Below, one piece after another: positions 47,610 through 56,134 of a DNA stretch of 64,000 nucleotides (the stretch's first letter is position 1; each line of letters starts with the position of its first letter). Source of the DNA: Terriglobia bacterium (GTDB taxonomy: Bacteria; Acidobacteriota; Terriglobia; Terriglobales; Acidobacteriaceae); contig JAIQFO010000023.1 of the NCBI GenBank assembly GCA_020073215.1, positions 1 to 64,000 on the forward strand. The letters run 5' to 3'. Position numbers and translations under genes: made by a program. Under the pieces are notes generated by a model. That model saw nothing but the letters and a program-made list of their open reading frames with translations, was not told the DNA's origin and did not search any database.

Positions 47610-48437
47610 CTAGCGGCCGTCCTTTCCGCCGTCATCGTCTTTATGCGAGGCGGGTTTATGCGAGGCGGGCGAAGCCAGCTTCGCGGCGAAGGTGCGGACC
47701 AGAACCTGGTCGGTATTGGAATCGACGTTGATCTGCTTGCGGGCGAGAGCGATGGCCAGCCCGGCGGTGTGCGTGGTCAATTCCCGGCGCGCTTGTTTGG
47801 CGGCGGTGGCGATTTCCTGCTCGGCGGCGGCCACCACCTTGCGAATATCTTCTTCCGCAGCTTGCTTGATGCGAACATCCTCGGCGTCGCCTTCTTTCTC
47901 GGCCGCGGCTTGCATGTGCCCGATTTCCACATCCAGCTGGCGGAGACGATTCTCGATGTCCGCCAAGCGGCGATTCGCATCCTGGCTGGCGGCGCGCGCT
48001 TCTTCTAAAGCCCGCTCGATGGACGCGCTCCGGTTGCGCATCACGCCGGGCACGAACTTGCGCACGGCCCAGAACACGATGACGGCGATGATGGCGAAGT
48101 TCAGAGAGACTAGCAGGAGATGTGTCCTGTGCACGCTCAGACCCGTTTTACGGGACAGCCAACGAATGGGCGCGGCATGCTTCAGATCCGCGTGTTCTTC
48201 CTCTTCGGCCCCGGTAGCTTCTCGGGTCTCTTCTTTCTTAGCGGGTTCTGCGGCGGTTGGTTGCGCAGGCTGGGCGGAAGGCTCGGCGGCAGGTTGTTGC
48301 TGCGCGTTGGCGAAGCTTTGCGACGCACCCGCCGACAAGAATGCTAACAGCGCCAGCACCAGCAACGCACGGATGACAAACGAGACCGCCCCTTCCCACA
48401 CCCGCTGTCTCCACACTATCTCTTGCCGCACTTTCAT
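47610..48437 (-). CDS. atpF: ATP synthase b-type subunit with extended, exported-looking N-terminus
   Basis: The 275-residue protein has an extra N-terminal hydrophobic segment (VIRALLVLALLAFLSAGASQ), then an Ala/Pro/Glu-rich stretch, then the usual b-subunit helix (LLLVSLNFAIIAVIVFWAV) and a long coiled coil. Ordinary b subunits are about 160 residues. The start overlaps the upstream gene by 4 bp (ATGA), so the extension is real. A 15-bp tandem repeat near the 3' end encodes ASHKPASHK. Confidence 0.85.
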   Translation of the reverse strand: MKVRQEIVWRQRVWEGAVSFVIRALLVLALLAFLSAGASQSFANAQQQPAAEPSAQPAQPTAAEPAKKEETREATGAEEEEHADLKHAAPIRWLSRKTGLSVHRTHLLLVSLNFAIIAVIVFWAVRKFVPGVMRNRSASIERALEEARAASQDANRRLADIENRLRQLDVEIGHMQAAAEKEGDAEDVRIKQAAEEDIRKVVAAAEQEIATAAKQARRELTTHTAGLAIALARKQINVDSNTDQVLVRTFAAKLASPASHKPASHKDDDGGKDGR

Positions 48438-48904
48438 TGGCCACCCGCCTGACTCGGCGATACCACGGGGCGTAACACCGTGCGCACGATGTCGCTGGCG
48501 AGCCGGGCTGCGTCCCCTTGCAGCTTCGCCATGGCTTGCTGCATATCCGCTTCCATGCCGGCGCGCGCCTGCTTAACTTGTTCCTGGGCCCGGGCGCGGG
48601 CTTGATTCACGGCTTGGCTGCGGGACTGAGTGGCCTGCTGGCGGCGGGCTTCCTGGTTCTTGAAAATTTTCTGCCGGGCTTCCCGCAGGCGTTGTTCATA
48701 ATCGGAGGTGCGGGCCTCGGCGGCGGCGATATCGGCGCGCGCTTTTTCCATGGCCCCCTGGGTCCGGCTGCGCCGCTCGGCCAGCACCGCGCTCAGCGGC
48801 CGATGGACCAGGAAAGTGTAGAAGACGTAAAGCGTCCCCAGCAGGATGACCGTGGGCACCGCTCCAAGCAGTAATCCGCCTAGTTGTTGGAGTGTCTGTT
48901 CCAT
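48434..48904 (-). CDS. atpF: ATP synthase b/b' subunit
   Basis: The 156-residue stator subunit has one membrane helix near the start (LLLGAVPTVILLGTLYVFYTF) and a long charged coiled coil. It is the first gene of the cluster. Genes for the a and c subunits are not in the window upstream, so the operon is split. CAGGA stands just before the ATG, preceded by a 12-bp tandem repeat. Confidence 0.9.
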   Translation of the reverse strand: MEQTLQQLGGLLLGAVPTVILLGTLYVFYTFLVHRPLSAVLAERRSRTQGAMEKARADIAAAEARTSDYEQRLREARQKIFKNQEARRQQATQSRSQAVNQARARAQEQVKQARAGMEADMQQAMAKLQGDAARLASDIVRTVLRPVVSPSQAGGQ

Positions 48905-48910
48905 TTCCTG

Positions 48911-48958
48911 ATGATCGAAACGATGATCGAAACGACGATCGAACCGACGATCGAGTCC
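48911..48958. repeat. 12-bp tandem repeat in the atp operon leader
   Basis: Four units read ATGATCGAAACG, ATGATCGAAACG, ACGATCGAACCG and ACGATCGAGTCC, ending 6 bp upstream of the first atp start codon on the minus strand. Each unit contains GATCGA. The block forms the immediate leader of the operon mRNA. Confidence 0.8.
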
Positions 48959-49133
48959 TTGCTGATTCTACTGGCTGTTTCTGCCTTGAAGAAGAGCCGC
49001 TCTTGAAACTCATAAACCTACACCGTGCCGAGGGAAGTGTCAATGATCAGAGCACGCCGGGGGCCTATTTTTCCAAATTGGGACTATGAAAAGTGGAAAG
49101 TTGACCCTTGACTTTCGATCCGGAGGGTCTACG

Positions 49134-49256
49134 ATGGAAGTATCACCTCCGATCCCAGTCCGGATCGAATGGGCCGATAGCCAAGGAAACGTCACCGCTT
49201 CTTGGCTGGCGGCCCATTTTAACTTTCCGCCTTCGGTCCCCGAAAAAAGCGGTTGA
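49134..49256 (+). CDS. 40-residue small protein (candidate)
   Basis: The ORF, absent from the track, reads MEVSPPIPVRIEWADSQGNV, then TASWLAAHFNFPPSVPEKSG. GGAGGG stands 7 bp before the ATG. A T-tailed terminator follows about 130 bp downstream on the same strand, consistent with a small transcription unit. No family is recognised. Confidence 0.35.
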   Translation: MEVSPPIPVRIEWADSQGNVTASWLAAHFNFPPSVPEKSG

Positions 49257-49384
49257 AAAATGTGACGACAAGTTGACACCGGTGTGACAACTCGCGGTCC
49301 GGGGAGGGCGAGAATGAGGATGATGTATCCGGGAATCTTCATAACCCGGGGGGAACTCGAAACGGAACTCGTAACGCCCTAAGC

Positions 49385-49436
49385 GGTCTGGCAGGGTGCG
49401 ACCCTCTCCACCCAGCCAGACCCTTTTTACTTTTTG
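49385..49436 (+). terminator. Rho-independent terminator
   Basis: GGTCTGGC and GCCAGACC form an 8-bp stem enclosing a second small stem (AGGGT/ACCCT), followed by CTTTTTACTTTTT. It points rightward, so it would end transcripts from about 49.1-49.4 kb before reaching the convergent receiver gene. Confidence 0.8.
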
Positions 49437-49538
49437 CGGCAGGAAGTCGTTTGGCGGTTAGCGCGGTTCCACGGCTCCTCTACCCGGAAGAAGCGCGCTC
49501 AACGGACACAGGAGACACGGTCGGCCGCCTCTTTACCC

Positions 49539-49943
49539 CTATACCTCCACGGGCTGGAGCAGGGCGGCGATTCGCTCGAGAATCAACTGCATGCTCAGGT
49601 TGGAGTCGATGGCGGCGTCCACCTCGTGATGGTGGGTGCCGGCATGCATGACCAAAACCTTCGTTCCCTCGTGGGCCTTCTTGACCATGTAAGGGAGGTG
49701 ATGGCGATCGTCTCTGGACAAGGTAGCGCCCAGGATGACGAGGTCAAAAGCATCGCGGCGCAGTTCTTCCTGCACGGCCTGCCGGTTGAGGGCCGTTGTC
49801 ACGCAGTGTCCGGCCTTGCGCATTTCGGCGACCTGGGCGGTGAGCGTGGCTTCGTCCGACTCGCTATAGAGAATCTTGATCGTCGATTGGCGAGCGGATT
49901 GGGGAACGGATGGCTGAGCGGATTTCTGAGCAGTCGCGGGCAA
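49539..49943 (-). CDS. Degenerate receiver (pseudo-receiver) protein
   Basis: The 134-residue protein follows the CheY pattern: IKILYSESDEATLTAQVAEM, then FDLVILGATLSRDD and GTKVLVMHAG. The position of the phospho-acceptor Asp is Gly (VILGA), and the conserved Lys near the end is not found. It cannot be phosphorylated in the usual way and may act as a constitutive partner or ligand sensor. The first 20 residues are a disordered extension. Confidence 0.7.
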   Translation of the reverse strand: MPATAQKSAQPSVPQSARQSTIKILYSESDEATLTAQVAEMRKAGHCVTTALNRQAVQEELRRDAFDLVILGATLSRDDRHHLPYMVKKAHEGTKVLVMHAGTHHHEVDAAIDSNLSMQLILERIAALLQPVEV

Positions 49944-50065
49944 GGGCCCTCCTGGAACTCCACCTCGAGCTTAGCAATTGGAGAGGAGCCTTCCGAGATC
50001 ACGGAAGATCAGGGCCAGCCGGGTTAACTACGCCGTGGGGTAGCCCAAACCCGGTTCCTTCGAAT

Positions 50066-51109
50066 TCAGTCGCCCCGCCCGCAAGCGGCGCATACCCGGG
50101 GCAGAGCCAATAGGCCTTTCAGTTCAACCCTGGGTGCAAGGTATTCGTCGCGAATCGGTTCTTCTTTCATCAGGTCGGTGCTCAAATACTTCTTGTTGTC
50201 GTCGGGAAATACCGTCACCACTACCGCATCCCCCAACATTTCCTGCACCTTGACCGCCGCCAGAAAATTACACCCGGACGAAATTCCGACTCCCAGACCC
50301 AGCCTCGATGCCAGTTTCTGCGCCATCAGGATCGAATCCCCGTCCGCCACCGCCAGGATGCCATCCAGGGCCGCCAGTTCCATGATCGCAGGAATAAATT
50401 CGTCCGAGATCCCCTGAATGCGATGTTTGCCGACCTTGCGCCCCAGGGAGAGCGTTGGGGACTCCGCCGGCTCGACAGGATGAATCCTGATTTTGGCATT
50501 CTTGCGCCGCAGATACCGCCCCACTCCCATCACCGTGCCCCCCGTGCCAACCCCGGCGACAAACGCGTCGGGCACGCGCCCGGCGTCTTCCAGTTGCTGC
50601 CAGATCTCCGGCCCGGTCGTGGTTTCGTGCGCTTCCACGTTGGCATCATTCGAAAACTGGCAGGGTAGGAACACATCTCGACGGCTGGCCGCGAATTCCT
50701 CCGCCAGGCGGATGCTGCCCAGAAATCCTCCCTGCTCGCGGCTGACCGGCACGATTTCGGCCCCATAGCTCGTGATCAGGTCCTTGCGCTCGCGACTCAT
50801 CCAGTCCGGCATGAAGATCTTGACGGAGTGACCCAGAGCGCGGCCAATGGCGGCAAATGCGATTCCCGTGTTGCCGCTGGTGGCCTCGGCGATCGTATCG
50901 CCCGGATGGAGCTGCCCGCTTCGATACGCCTCCCTCAGAATATGCAGCGCCATCCGGTCCTTGATGCTGCCCGTCAGGTTCAGCTGCTCGGATTTGGCAT
51001 AGATCACACGTTGCCGGCCGCGGAATTCGAACGAGATCTCCAGCAGTGGCGTATTGCCCACCATCTGGGAGAGCCCGGAGAGCCGGGCGCCGTTGGAAGT
51101 ATCAGACAT
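50066..51109 (-). CDS. PLP-dependent cysteine synthase family protein
   Basis: The 347-residue fold-type II PLP enzyme has the cofactor Lys in [16 protein letters not shown], the phosphate loop in [15 protein letters not shown], the substrate loop [13 protein letters not shown] and the [11 protein letters not shown] segment. It probably makes cysteine from O-acetylserine and sulfide, but a cystathionine beta-synthase-like activity is possible. The tail ends [10 protein letters not shown], with a Cys pair unusual for CysK. Confidence 0.85.
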   Translation of the reverse strand: MSDTSNGARLSGLSQMVGNTPLLEISFEFRGRQRVIYAKSEQLNLTGSIKDRMALHILREAYRSGQLHPGDTIAEATSGNTGIAFAAIGRALGHSVKIFMPDWMSRERKDLITSYGAEIVPVSREQGGFLGSIRLAEEFAASRRDVFLPCQFSNDANVEAHETTTGPEIWQQLEDAGRVPDAFVAGVGTGGTVMGVGRYLRRKNAKIRIHPVEPAESPTLSLGRKVGKHRIQGISDEFIPAIMELAALDGILAVADGDSILMAQKLASRLGLGVGISSGCNFLAAVKVQEMLGDAVVVTVFPDDNKKYLSTDLMKEEPIRDEYLAPRVELKGLLALPRVCAACGRGD

Positions 51110-51253
51110 TAGGTTGAAATGATTTCTGCTCCACTTTCAATCACCCGAGAGCTCCGCCTGCGCCCGCCCCGAAGTTGACAGCTTTGAAACTTTTCCCTTG
51201 GAGTTCAACGCTCCAGGCATAGGTTCGGTTGAAGCATGTTGCAGAATTAAGAA

Positions 51254-51276
51254 TGGCGGAGAGAGTGGGATTCGAA
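51254..51276 (-). other. tRNA-Ser 3'-end fragment, attachment-site candidate (left)
   Basis: Read on the minus strand, the bases are TTCGAATCCCACTCTCTCCG then CCA: T loop, 3' T stem, acceptor strand, discriminator and CCA of a tRNA-Ser. The 5' part of the T stem and the rest of the tRNA are missing. The same sequence recurs in the same orientation at 60240. tRNA 3' ends are classic integration sites. Confidence 0.7.
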
Positions 51277-51776
51277 CTGCTCGCCGCTCCTATTTATTTT
51301 CTCATGGGTGCCTCAGAATGGGTGCCCCAAATCCTGCAGCCGTGATCCAGCGCTCAGTTGCCAACTTCGCCCAATCAGTATTAGAAGACTCCACCGTCAA
51401 TGTTTGGCAAGTCCCATAAATGCTGGTGGCGAAGCGGGGCTGGGCAATTACCGGTGTGCGCAAGATGCACTCGATGGTGCGATGAGAAGACGAGTGACGT
51501 GCGTGAAGCCATCACTACACACCAGTGCAACGGGTTGTTCAGAATATGCAGCAACTTGCAACCTCGGGAGCGCGGCACTCGCGTATCAGGCCGCGTGGCG
51601 GAGCATTTGGCTCACCTGAACTCGGCTGCATGAGAGCGAAAACTCTTGACATTGCTCCGTGCCGGCATCAGAATGCCTCGCAGTTTGCCGGTCGCCGGCT
51701 TTGCTAACCTTAGCGCCTCTCCCAGCCGCCGACCCCCAAGGGGTTAATCACAAATCTGCGTCTAAGGAGGAAGTAG
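51277..51776. other. Gene-free region at the left end of the island
   Basis: About 500 bp without a credible gene follow the tRNA fragment. The short ORFs at 51308-51707 have no protein character. Base composition is lower in GC than the housekeeping genes to the left. Confidence 0.5.
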
Positions 51777-52196
51777 ATGAATCGGATTAAGAACTTCCTG
51801 CTGTGTCTCGTGCTGCTGGCCCTGGTGGGGATCCTGCACCACGAGTGGTTGCTAATGTCCGGTTCCTCCGTCGTCGCGAGTCCGGCGTTTGCGGCCACCC
51901 TGAGCAACGGGTCCGGCCAGACCTGCAACGGGATAGGAACTTGGCACTTCGTCAACAACCAGACCACCGGCGTCGTGGGCCCGCTCTTTGCGGACTTCAG
52001 TTGTGGGAGCTTTGGACCGGTGGACCCAACCAGTACACTAAACAAAGTCAACCAATACTTCGTCACGACTAACGGCGCCTGCACGCTGTTGAGTGCACAG
52101 ACGCCGGGCGTGCCCGGGAAGCTCGTGCTGTCCGACTTCAGCTGTATCCCGGGGCCCACTCCAACGCCGACGCCCACCCCAACGCCGACATCGTAG
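51777..52196 (+). CDS. Small secreted protein with Pro-Thr tail
   Basis: The 139-residue protein has a signal peptide (FLLCLVLLALVGILHHEWLL), a compact domain with paired Cys (GQTCNGIGTWHFVNNQTTG and LFADFSCGSFGPVDP), and ends in a PTPTPTPTPTPTS tail. The tail is made by a GACGCCCACCCCAACGCC-type DNA repeat. AAGGAGG precedes the ATG. The function is unknown. Confidence 0.7.
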   Translation: MNRIKNFLLCLVLLALVGILHHEWLLMSGSSVVASPAFAATLSNGSGQTCNGIGTWHFVNNQTTGVVGPLFADFSCGSFGPVDPTSTLNKVNQYFVTTNGACTLLSAQTPGVPGKLVLSDFSCIPGPTPTPTPTPTPTS

Positions 52197-52361
52197 GAAG
52201 TGTCAAGCGTGACGCAAATATGACGGCGTTCGTAGGGGCGTGTTGAGCTCGACTGACTACGAGTGAGGTCGTTACCATGACCAGCACCGCGCTTGGCCTA
52301 GACCGAAACTCGACGCTGGCATTCGCGGCTGAACCGACGCTCTGAACAATCTGGGGTTTTG

Positions 52362-52397
52362 GCAGGAGAGTTTCCTTCCTCTCCTGCTTTTTCTTTT
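52362..52397 (+). terminator. Rho-independent terminator
   Basis: GCAGGAGAG and CTCTCCTGC form a 9-bp stem with an 8-base loop, followed by TTTTTCTTTTT. It ends the transcript of the Pro-Thr-tailed protein. Confidence 0.85.
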
Positions 52398-52441
52398 TCA
52401 CGAGCATGCTAGTTTAGGAGTGCGGACGACAATCGGAATCT

Positions 52442-54106
52442 CTAATGAGAAATTTGCAGAACTGTGAAATTGGGACTGCGATACACCACTGGGAAGCGAC
52501 TTTTGAAGAATTCCGCATTTTCGTGGAACTCTTTGACCTTGTCTTGTTCAATGAGTACGTAGTCTACGCGGTACTGTCCTAGAAGATCGATAGCCCGATC
52601 TGAACCTCGAAACATCTCAATCACATCGTGCTCGCGAACACCGTAGTCGAGCCCATGAGTCCAGAGCCAACCTCGGTATCCCATCACGATGCGTCGTCCG
52701 GCCAGACACGAAACCGGACCATTGTGCTTATCCGATGTCAGAAAGATAGCATCGGCCCTGATGTGATCTTTTACAAACTGCGCCAGCGCGATGTCTTCCG
52801 AGGAAAACATTCGCCAGCTCAGGTGTGCCTCTCTCCAGACCGCCACGCTTCCGGTTGCGATCATGGTCGCGACCAAGATCAACGACAGCAAAAGTCCCAG
52901 GAGGCGCGATCTGCGGATAAAAACGTCGAGCATGAGGCCGGTCAAAATACAGCTCATCAAAAACCACCAGAACATCAGCTTAAGATTGTCGTAATCATGT
53001 GGCTGAAAGACCACGAGATTCGAGAGCACGAACAGGCCAACAAATGCAAGATAGAACGTCTTCACCTTCGGTTTTGCGAACCAGTACGCTAGCGCAAAAA
53101 CAAAAATATGGGGGCTCATGTTCTTAAGCCAAAACCACCACAACGAGTCGCTCCCCGTCATCCATCCGAGCTGAGGGCGGAGAAAATGCCCGGCACGACC
53201 AGGCAAGATCCATAACACCTGAGGCAGGGCAATCATAATCATTGGAAGAGAAAACAAGCTCCATGCTCTTACCGTGTCGCTCCAGTCATTACCCTCCACA
53301 AACAATTTAATAAGGAATAAGAATCCGGCAACGATCGTGAGCGCCACAAACGTGTGGAAGTGAACCAATGGCAAGCACGAGAGGAGAACTCCAGCGTAGA
53401 ACAGACTTTTTCGATTGGAGGTCTTCCAGTAGATCCACAACAGCATGATTGCGAGAGTTCCGATGCAGAAGCCGAAATCGGCAGCCCTTTGCGGTAAGAA
53501 AAGGTCGCTAACGAAATTTGAAAAGCGCAGGTTGTGCTCAGCAAGATGGGAATAATCATTACGCAGGACAGTCAACGGCAATGACCCTTTCACCGCACTA
53601 CGGTAATCGCTCCACAGATAGAACATTCCCACGATGCTGCCGTTGAACAGAACCAAAAAGACTGGGGAAACCGAACCCATCGCGCTGGCGCCCGCACTGC
53701 GGGCAAGAAGGTATAGCGCGACGATAAATCCCAGTATGCTCAGCAGGGAAGGCAGAATCAGGCTTGCTTGAAGACTTATGCCGCGCCGAACTAACAATGC
53801 ACTGATCAGATCCGGAACAAAGGGATAAGAAAGCCTGCTTCCTGGAAAGATCGGGTTCTCCCTGACCGCGGCCGGTCCTCGCTGAGCAAAGTTGGAAATC
53901 ATGGAAAGGTGCCATGCCAGGTCTCCCCACGTGCTACCTCCCGAATACAAGCCATCCGCCTTCTGCGCCAGCATGTGTGTCGAGAGCAATTGAAAAAAAA
54001 GAAACGCGAAAAATACCACCAGAAACAATATGGGGAACGCCTCGCGTAGGGTGCTACGTTTTAGCAATAGGCCCTCCGGTTCACTTACCAGTGCCATTCG
54101 CCGCAT
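52442..54106 (-). CDS. Polytopic membrane protein, GT-C-like
   Basis: The 554-residue protein has about 11-13 membrane helices and a C-terminal soluble part of about 110 residues (EDIALAQFVKDHIRADAIFL, RIVMGYRGWLWTHGLDYGV). This pattern fits membrane glycosyltransferases of the GT-C fold or related flippase-associated proteins. The first outer loop has NPIFPGSRLSYPFVPDLISA. It overlaps the upstream gene by 26 bp (9 bp if the ATG at 54097 is used). GC is lower than in the housekeeping genes. Confidence 0.65.
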   Translation of the reverse strand: MRRMALVSEPEGLLLKRSTLREAFPILFLVVFFAFLFFQLLSTHMLAQKADGLYSGGSTWGDLAWHLSMISNFAQRGPAAVRENPIFPGSRLSYPFVPDLISALLVRRGISLQASLILPSLLSILGFIVALYLLARSAGASAMGSVSPVFLVLFNGSIVGMFYLWSDYRSAVKGSLPLTVLRNDYSHLAEHNLRFSNFVSDLFLPQRAADFGFCIGTLAIMLLWIYWKTSNRKSLFYAGVLLSCLPLVHFHTFVALTIVAGFLFLIKLFVEGNDWSDTVRAWSLFSLPMIMIALPQVLWILPGRAGHFLRPQLGWMTGSDSLWWFWLKNMSPHIFVFALAYWFAKPKVKTFYLAFVGLFVLSNLVVFQPHDYDNLKLMFWWFLMSCILTGLMLDVFIRRSRLLGLLLSLILVATMIATGSVAVWREAHLSWRMFSSEDIALAQFVKDHIRADAIFLTSDKHNGPVSCLAGRRIVMGYRGWLWTHGLDYGVREHDVIEMFRGSDRAIDLLGQYRVDYVLIEQDKVKEFHENAEFFKSRFPVVYRSPNFTVLQISH

Positions 54107-55736
54107 ATAGAACGAGTTGCACCCCGGGTCTCATGGGATACGTGCCGATCAGTCGATAGTGGTCGGCGAGCAAGAGTCGAAGCTCTGGGAGTTGGCGAAC
54201 CGATGCGATCACCATTGAGGCATTCGTCGCGAGAGGCTTTCCGAAGTAGGCTGTATTTTTGTAATTGCGCAAATACCATGGTAAGGGCCAATACTCAGGT
54301 GCCATTATCGCAACGCTTGTATTGTTTCCCGCCCCATTAAGGTCGGCGAAGCGTTCGACCTGTTGCACGAGATCGAGGAATCCTCTTTGTGTCTGAACAT
54401 AGGGGTAGACATAATGGTCGTCGTCATAATGGTAAAAGTTCAACTGCGCGGACTGATATAACGTAAATAGTAAAGTCCCCGCAATGACACTGACTGGGAC
54501 CAACCTTCGCCACATCTTCCCGGACACGGGAAACGTAGCATTCCATAGTTGCTCTGCCGCATATCCAGCAGCCAGGGACATCGGAAGAAGTGCATTCTCC
54601 AGGATCCAAGGCGTCTTATAGGGCAATAGGGAATAGGCAAAAAGAAGCGTGAAACTCCATAGCCCGGCAAACAGCGCGAAACGGTTTCGTCGATGAAAAA
54701 GCGCGAGTGCGGTTCCGCACGTCGCCGAGAAAAGGATGACCGGTTCTTCTCGAAGCAGCCAGTTTAGATAGGCGTACCAAGGTGCCCTATGCTGAGACAT
54801 TCCGGTCCGAAACCAGTAGCTGTAGGTCCTCACTGCAGCTCGAATGCCCTCGGATGTATCGCTCAGGAACGAAGAGAAGAACAGAAACGTACAAGCCGCA
54901 AAGAGCGCGACCGAACCAGATAGAAGGAGAACGATGCGCTGCCATCCGCCAAACTCGCTGGCAGATAGTTTGGTGGGACTTGGGACTAGAAGCACCGTTA
55001 ACAGAGCCGCGATGGCGATCGCCGCCAGCGAAATCGGAGCCGTTTCCTTGGTTGAGAACATCAGCGCAGCCGCAATCGAGCCGAGCAGAAGTGGCCTAGG
55101 GCGCCGCGTATCATAAAATTGCACGCCGCATGCGACCAGCCACAGGGTAAAGAATCCCAGCAACGTCTCGTGAATGAAATCGCGAGAGAGGTATACCATT
55201 CCAGGCGAGAACGCGAGAAGCCCTGCCGCAAATAGAACGCCGACTTGTCCAAGTCGGTCACGGAATCGGAATACCAGGCCAACTATGCCCAGACCAAAAA
55301 GCGCTGGCACTAGCCTGATTGCCGATGTGGTTGGTCCCTCAACATTGAACAAGAGGTTGTTCATACTGGAACTGATCAGCGCGAAGTAGTAAAGAGTCGG
55401 ACCGTGATAATTGGCGGCATTGTAGCGATAAATCCCTTCGCGGAATAGACCCAGGAGAAAAAAGCCATTGACCGCCTCGTCATGGTGCAGCGGTTTCAGC
55501 GCTAGTTGCGACAGGCGGAGAAAGGCGGCGATCGCCAAGACGGTGGCCGTGGCAACCACGCGCAGCATTCGGGGCGAGTGCGCAGAGGATCCGTTCGTCC
55601 GCAGCCCACTGAGTTTCGGACGGCCGAGCGAAATCAAGGCGGCGCCGGTGATCAGGATGGCTGAAGAAAGCCGTGACTTCCGCCAGATCGATGCAAGAGT
55701 TGGAAAAACAAAACCATCCGTTCGAGCGATCGACAT
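54081..55736 (-). CDS. PMT-like membrane glycosyltransferase, TIGR03663/Agl23-like
   Basis: The 551-residue protein has about 11 membrane helices and the outer-loop motif PLHHDEAVNGFFLLGLF near residue 85, the acidic motif of GT39-like and Agl23-type proteins. YRYNAANYHGPTLYYFALIS supports that family. It probably handles a lipid-linked sugar at the membrane. It overlaps the next gene, which has a similar topology, and the two are likely partners. Confidence 0.75.
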   Translation of the reverse strand: MSIARTDGFVFPTLASIWRKSRLSSAILITGAALISLGRPKLSGLRTNGSSAHSPRMLRVVATATVLAIAAFLRLSQLALKPLHHDEAVNGFFLLGLFREGIYRYNAANYHGPTLYYFALISSSMNNLLFNVEGPTTSAIRLVPALFGLGIVGLVFRFRDRLGQVGVLFAAGLLAFSPGMVYLSRDFIHETLLGFFTLWLVACGVQFYDTRRPRPLLLGSIAAALMFSTKETAPISLAAIAIAALLTVLLVPSPTKLSASEFGGWQRIVLLLSGSVALFAACTFLFFSSFLSDTSEGIRAAVRTYSYWFRTGMSQHRAPWYAYLNWLLREEPVILFSATCGTALALFHRRNRFALFAGLWSFTLLFAYSLLPYKTPWILENALLPMSLAAGYAAEQLWNATFPVSGKMWRRLVPVSVIAGTLLFTLYQSAQLNFYHYDDDHYVYPYVQTQRGFLDLVQQVERFADLNGAGNNTSVAIMAPEYWPLPWYLRNYKNTAYFGKPLATNASMVIASVRQLPELRLLLADHYRLIGTYPMRPGVQLVLYAANGTGK

Positions 55737-56134
55737 AGCCCCCTATTATGCGCGAAAATCACAAATCCCACGCTACAGTAGGGTGGCACTCATCGTGTCA
55801 AGATGAATGTACTTGCAGCAGTTGCAAAAGCTTGCAATGTGGCTTCCTCTCCAGACCAGCAGGCGGTAGCCGGCACCCTGGGGCTCCAGAGTATAGGACG
55901 TTCGATTTGTGCCTAAGCCGGATCCGCGCAGAAAGCTCGGCGGACAGAGACAGAAATCGAAGCAATGCCCTATCTAGCATCCGCTCACTGAAGTCTTGAC
56001 TTCGGGCACAAGCAGCGGTAGAGTCTTGCGGCGTGGGTGCGTGTCTCGCTTGCACGCAGATGTGCCATCTCCCCCTTTCATTCATTGTCGTCAGGTCTGA
56101 TCTAGAGCAACCAGTCCGCTCAAAGAGGTTCCAC
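55737..56134. other. Divergent intergenic region in the island
   Basis: These 398 bp separate the leftward membrane-protein pair from the rightward oxidase gene and should hold both promoters. No repeat or small gene was recognised. The upstream part of the track ORF at 56033 is not part of the oxidase. Confidence 0.5.

Larger units (their letters stand above)
48959..49538. other. Region between the atp operon and a receiver gene
   Basis: Outside the tandem repeat this region contains a candidate 40-codon ORF with a good ribosome site (49134-49256), an ACACCGGTGT palindrome at 49276-49285 and a strong rightward terminator at 49385-49436. The atp promoter must also lie here. Together these suggest a short rightward transcript. 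Confidence 0.5.

Noticed and set aside
51254-51276. Intact tRNA-Ser gene
   Set aside because: Only the 3' T-loop, acceptor and CCA match. The 5' T stem, anticodon arm and D arm are absent in the flanking DNA.
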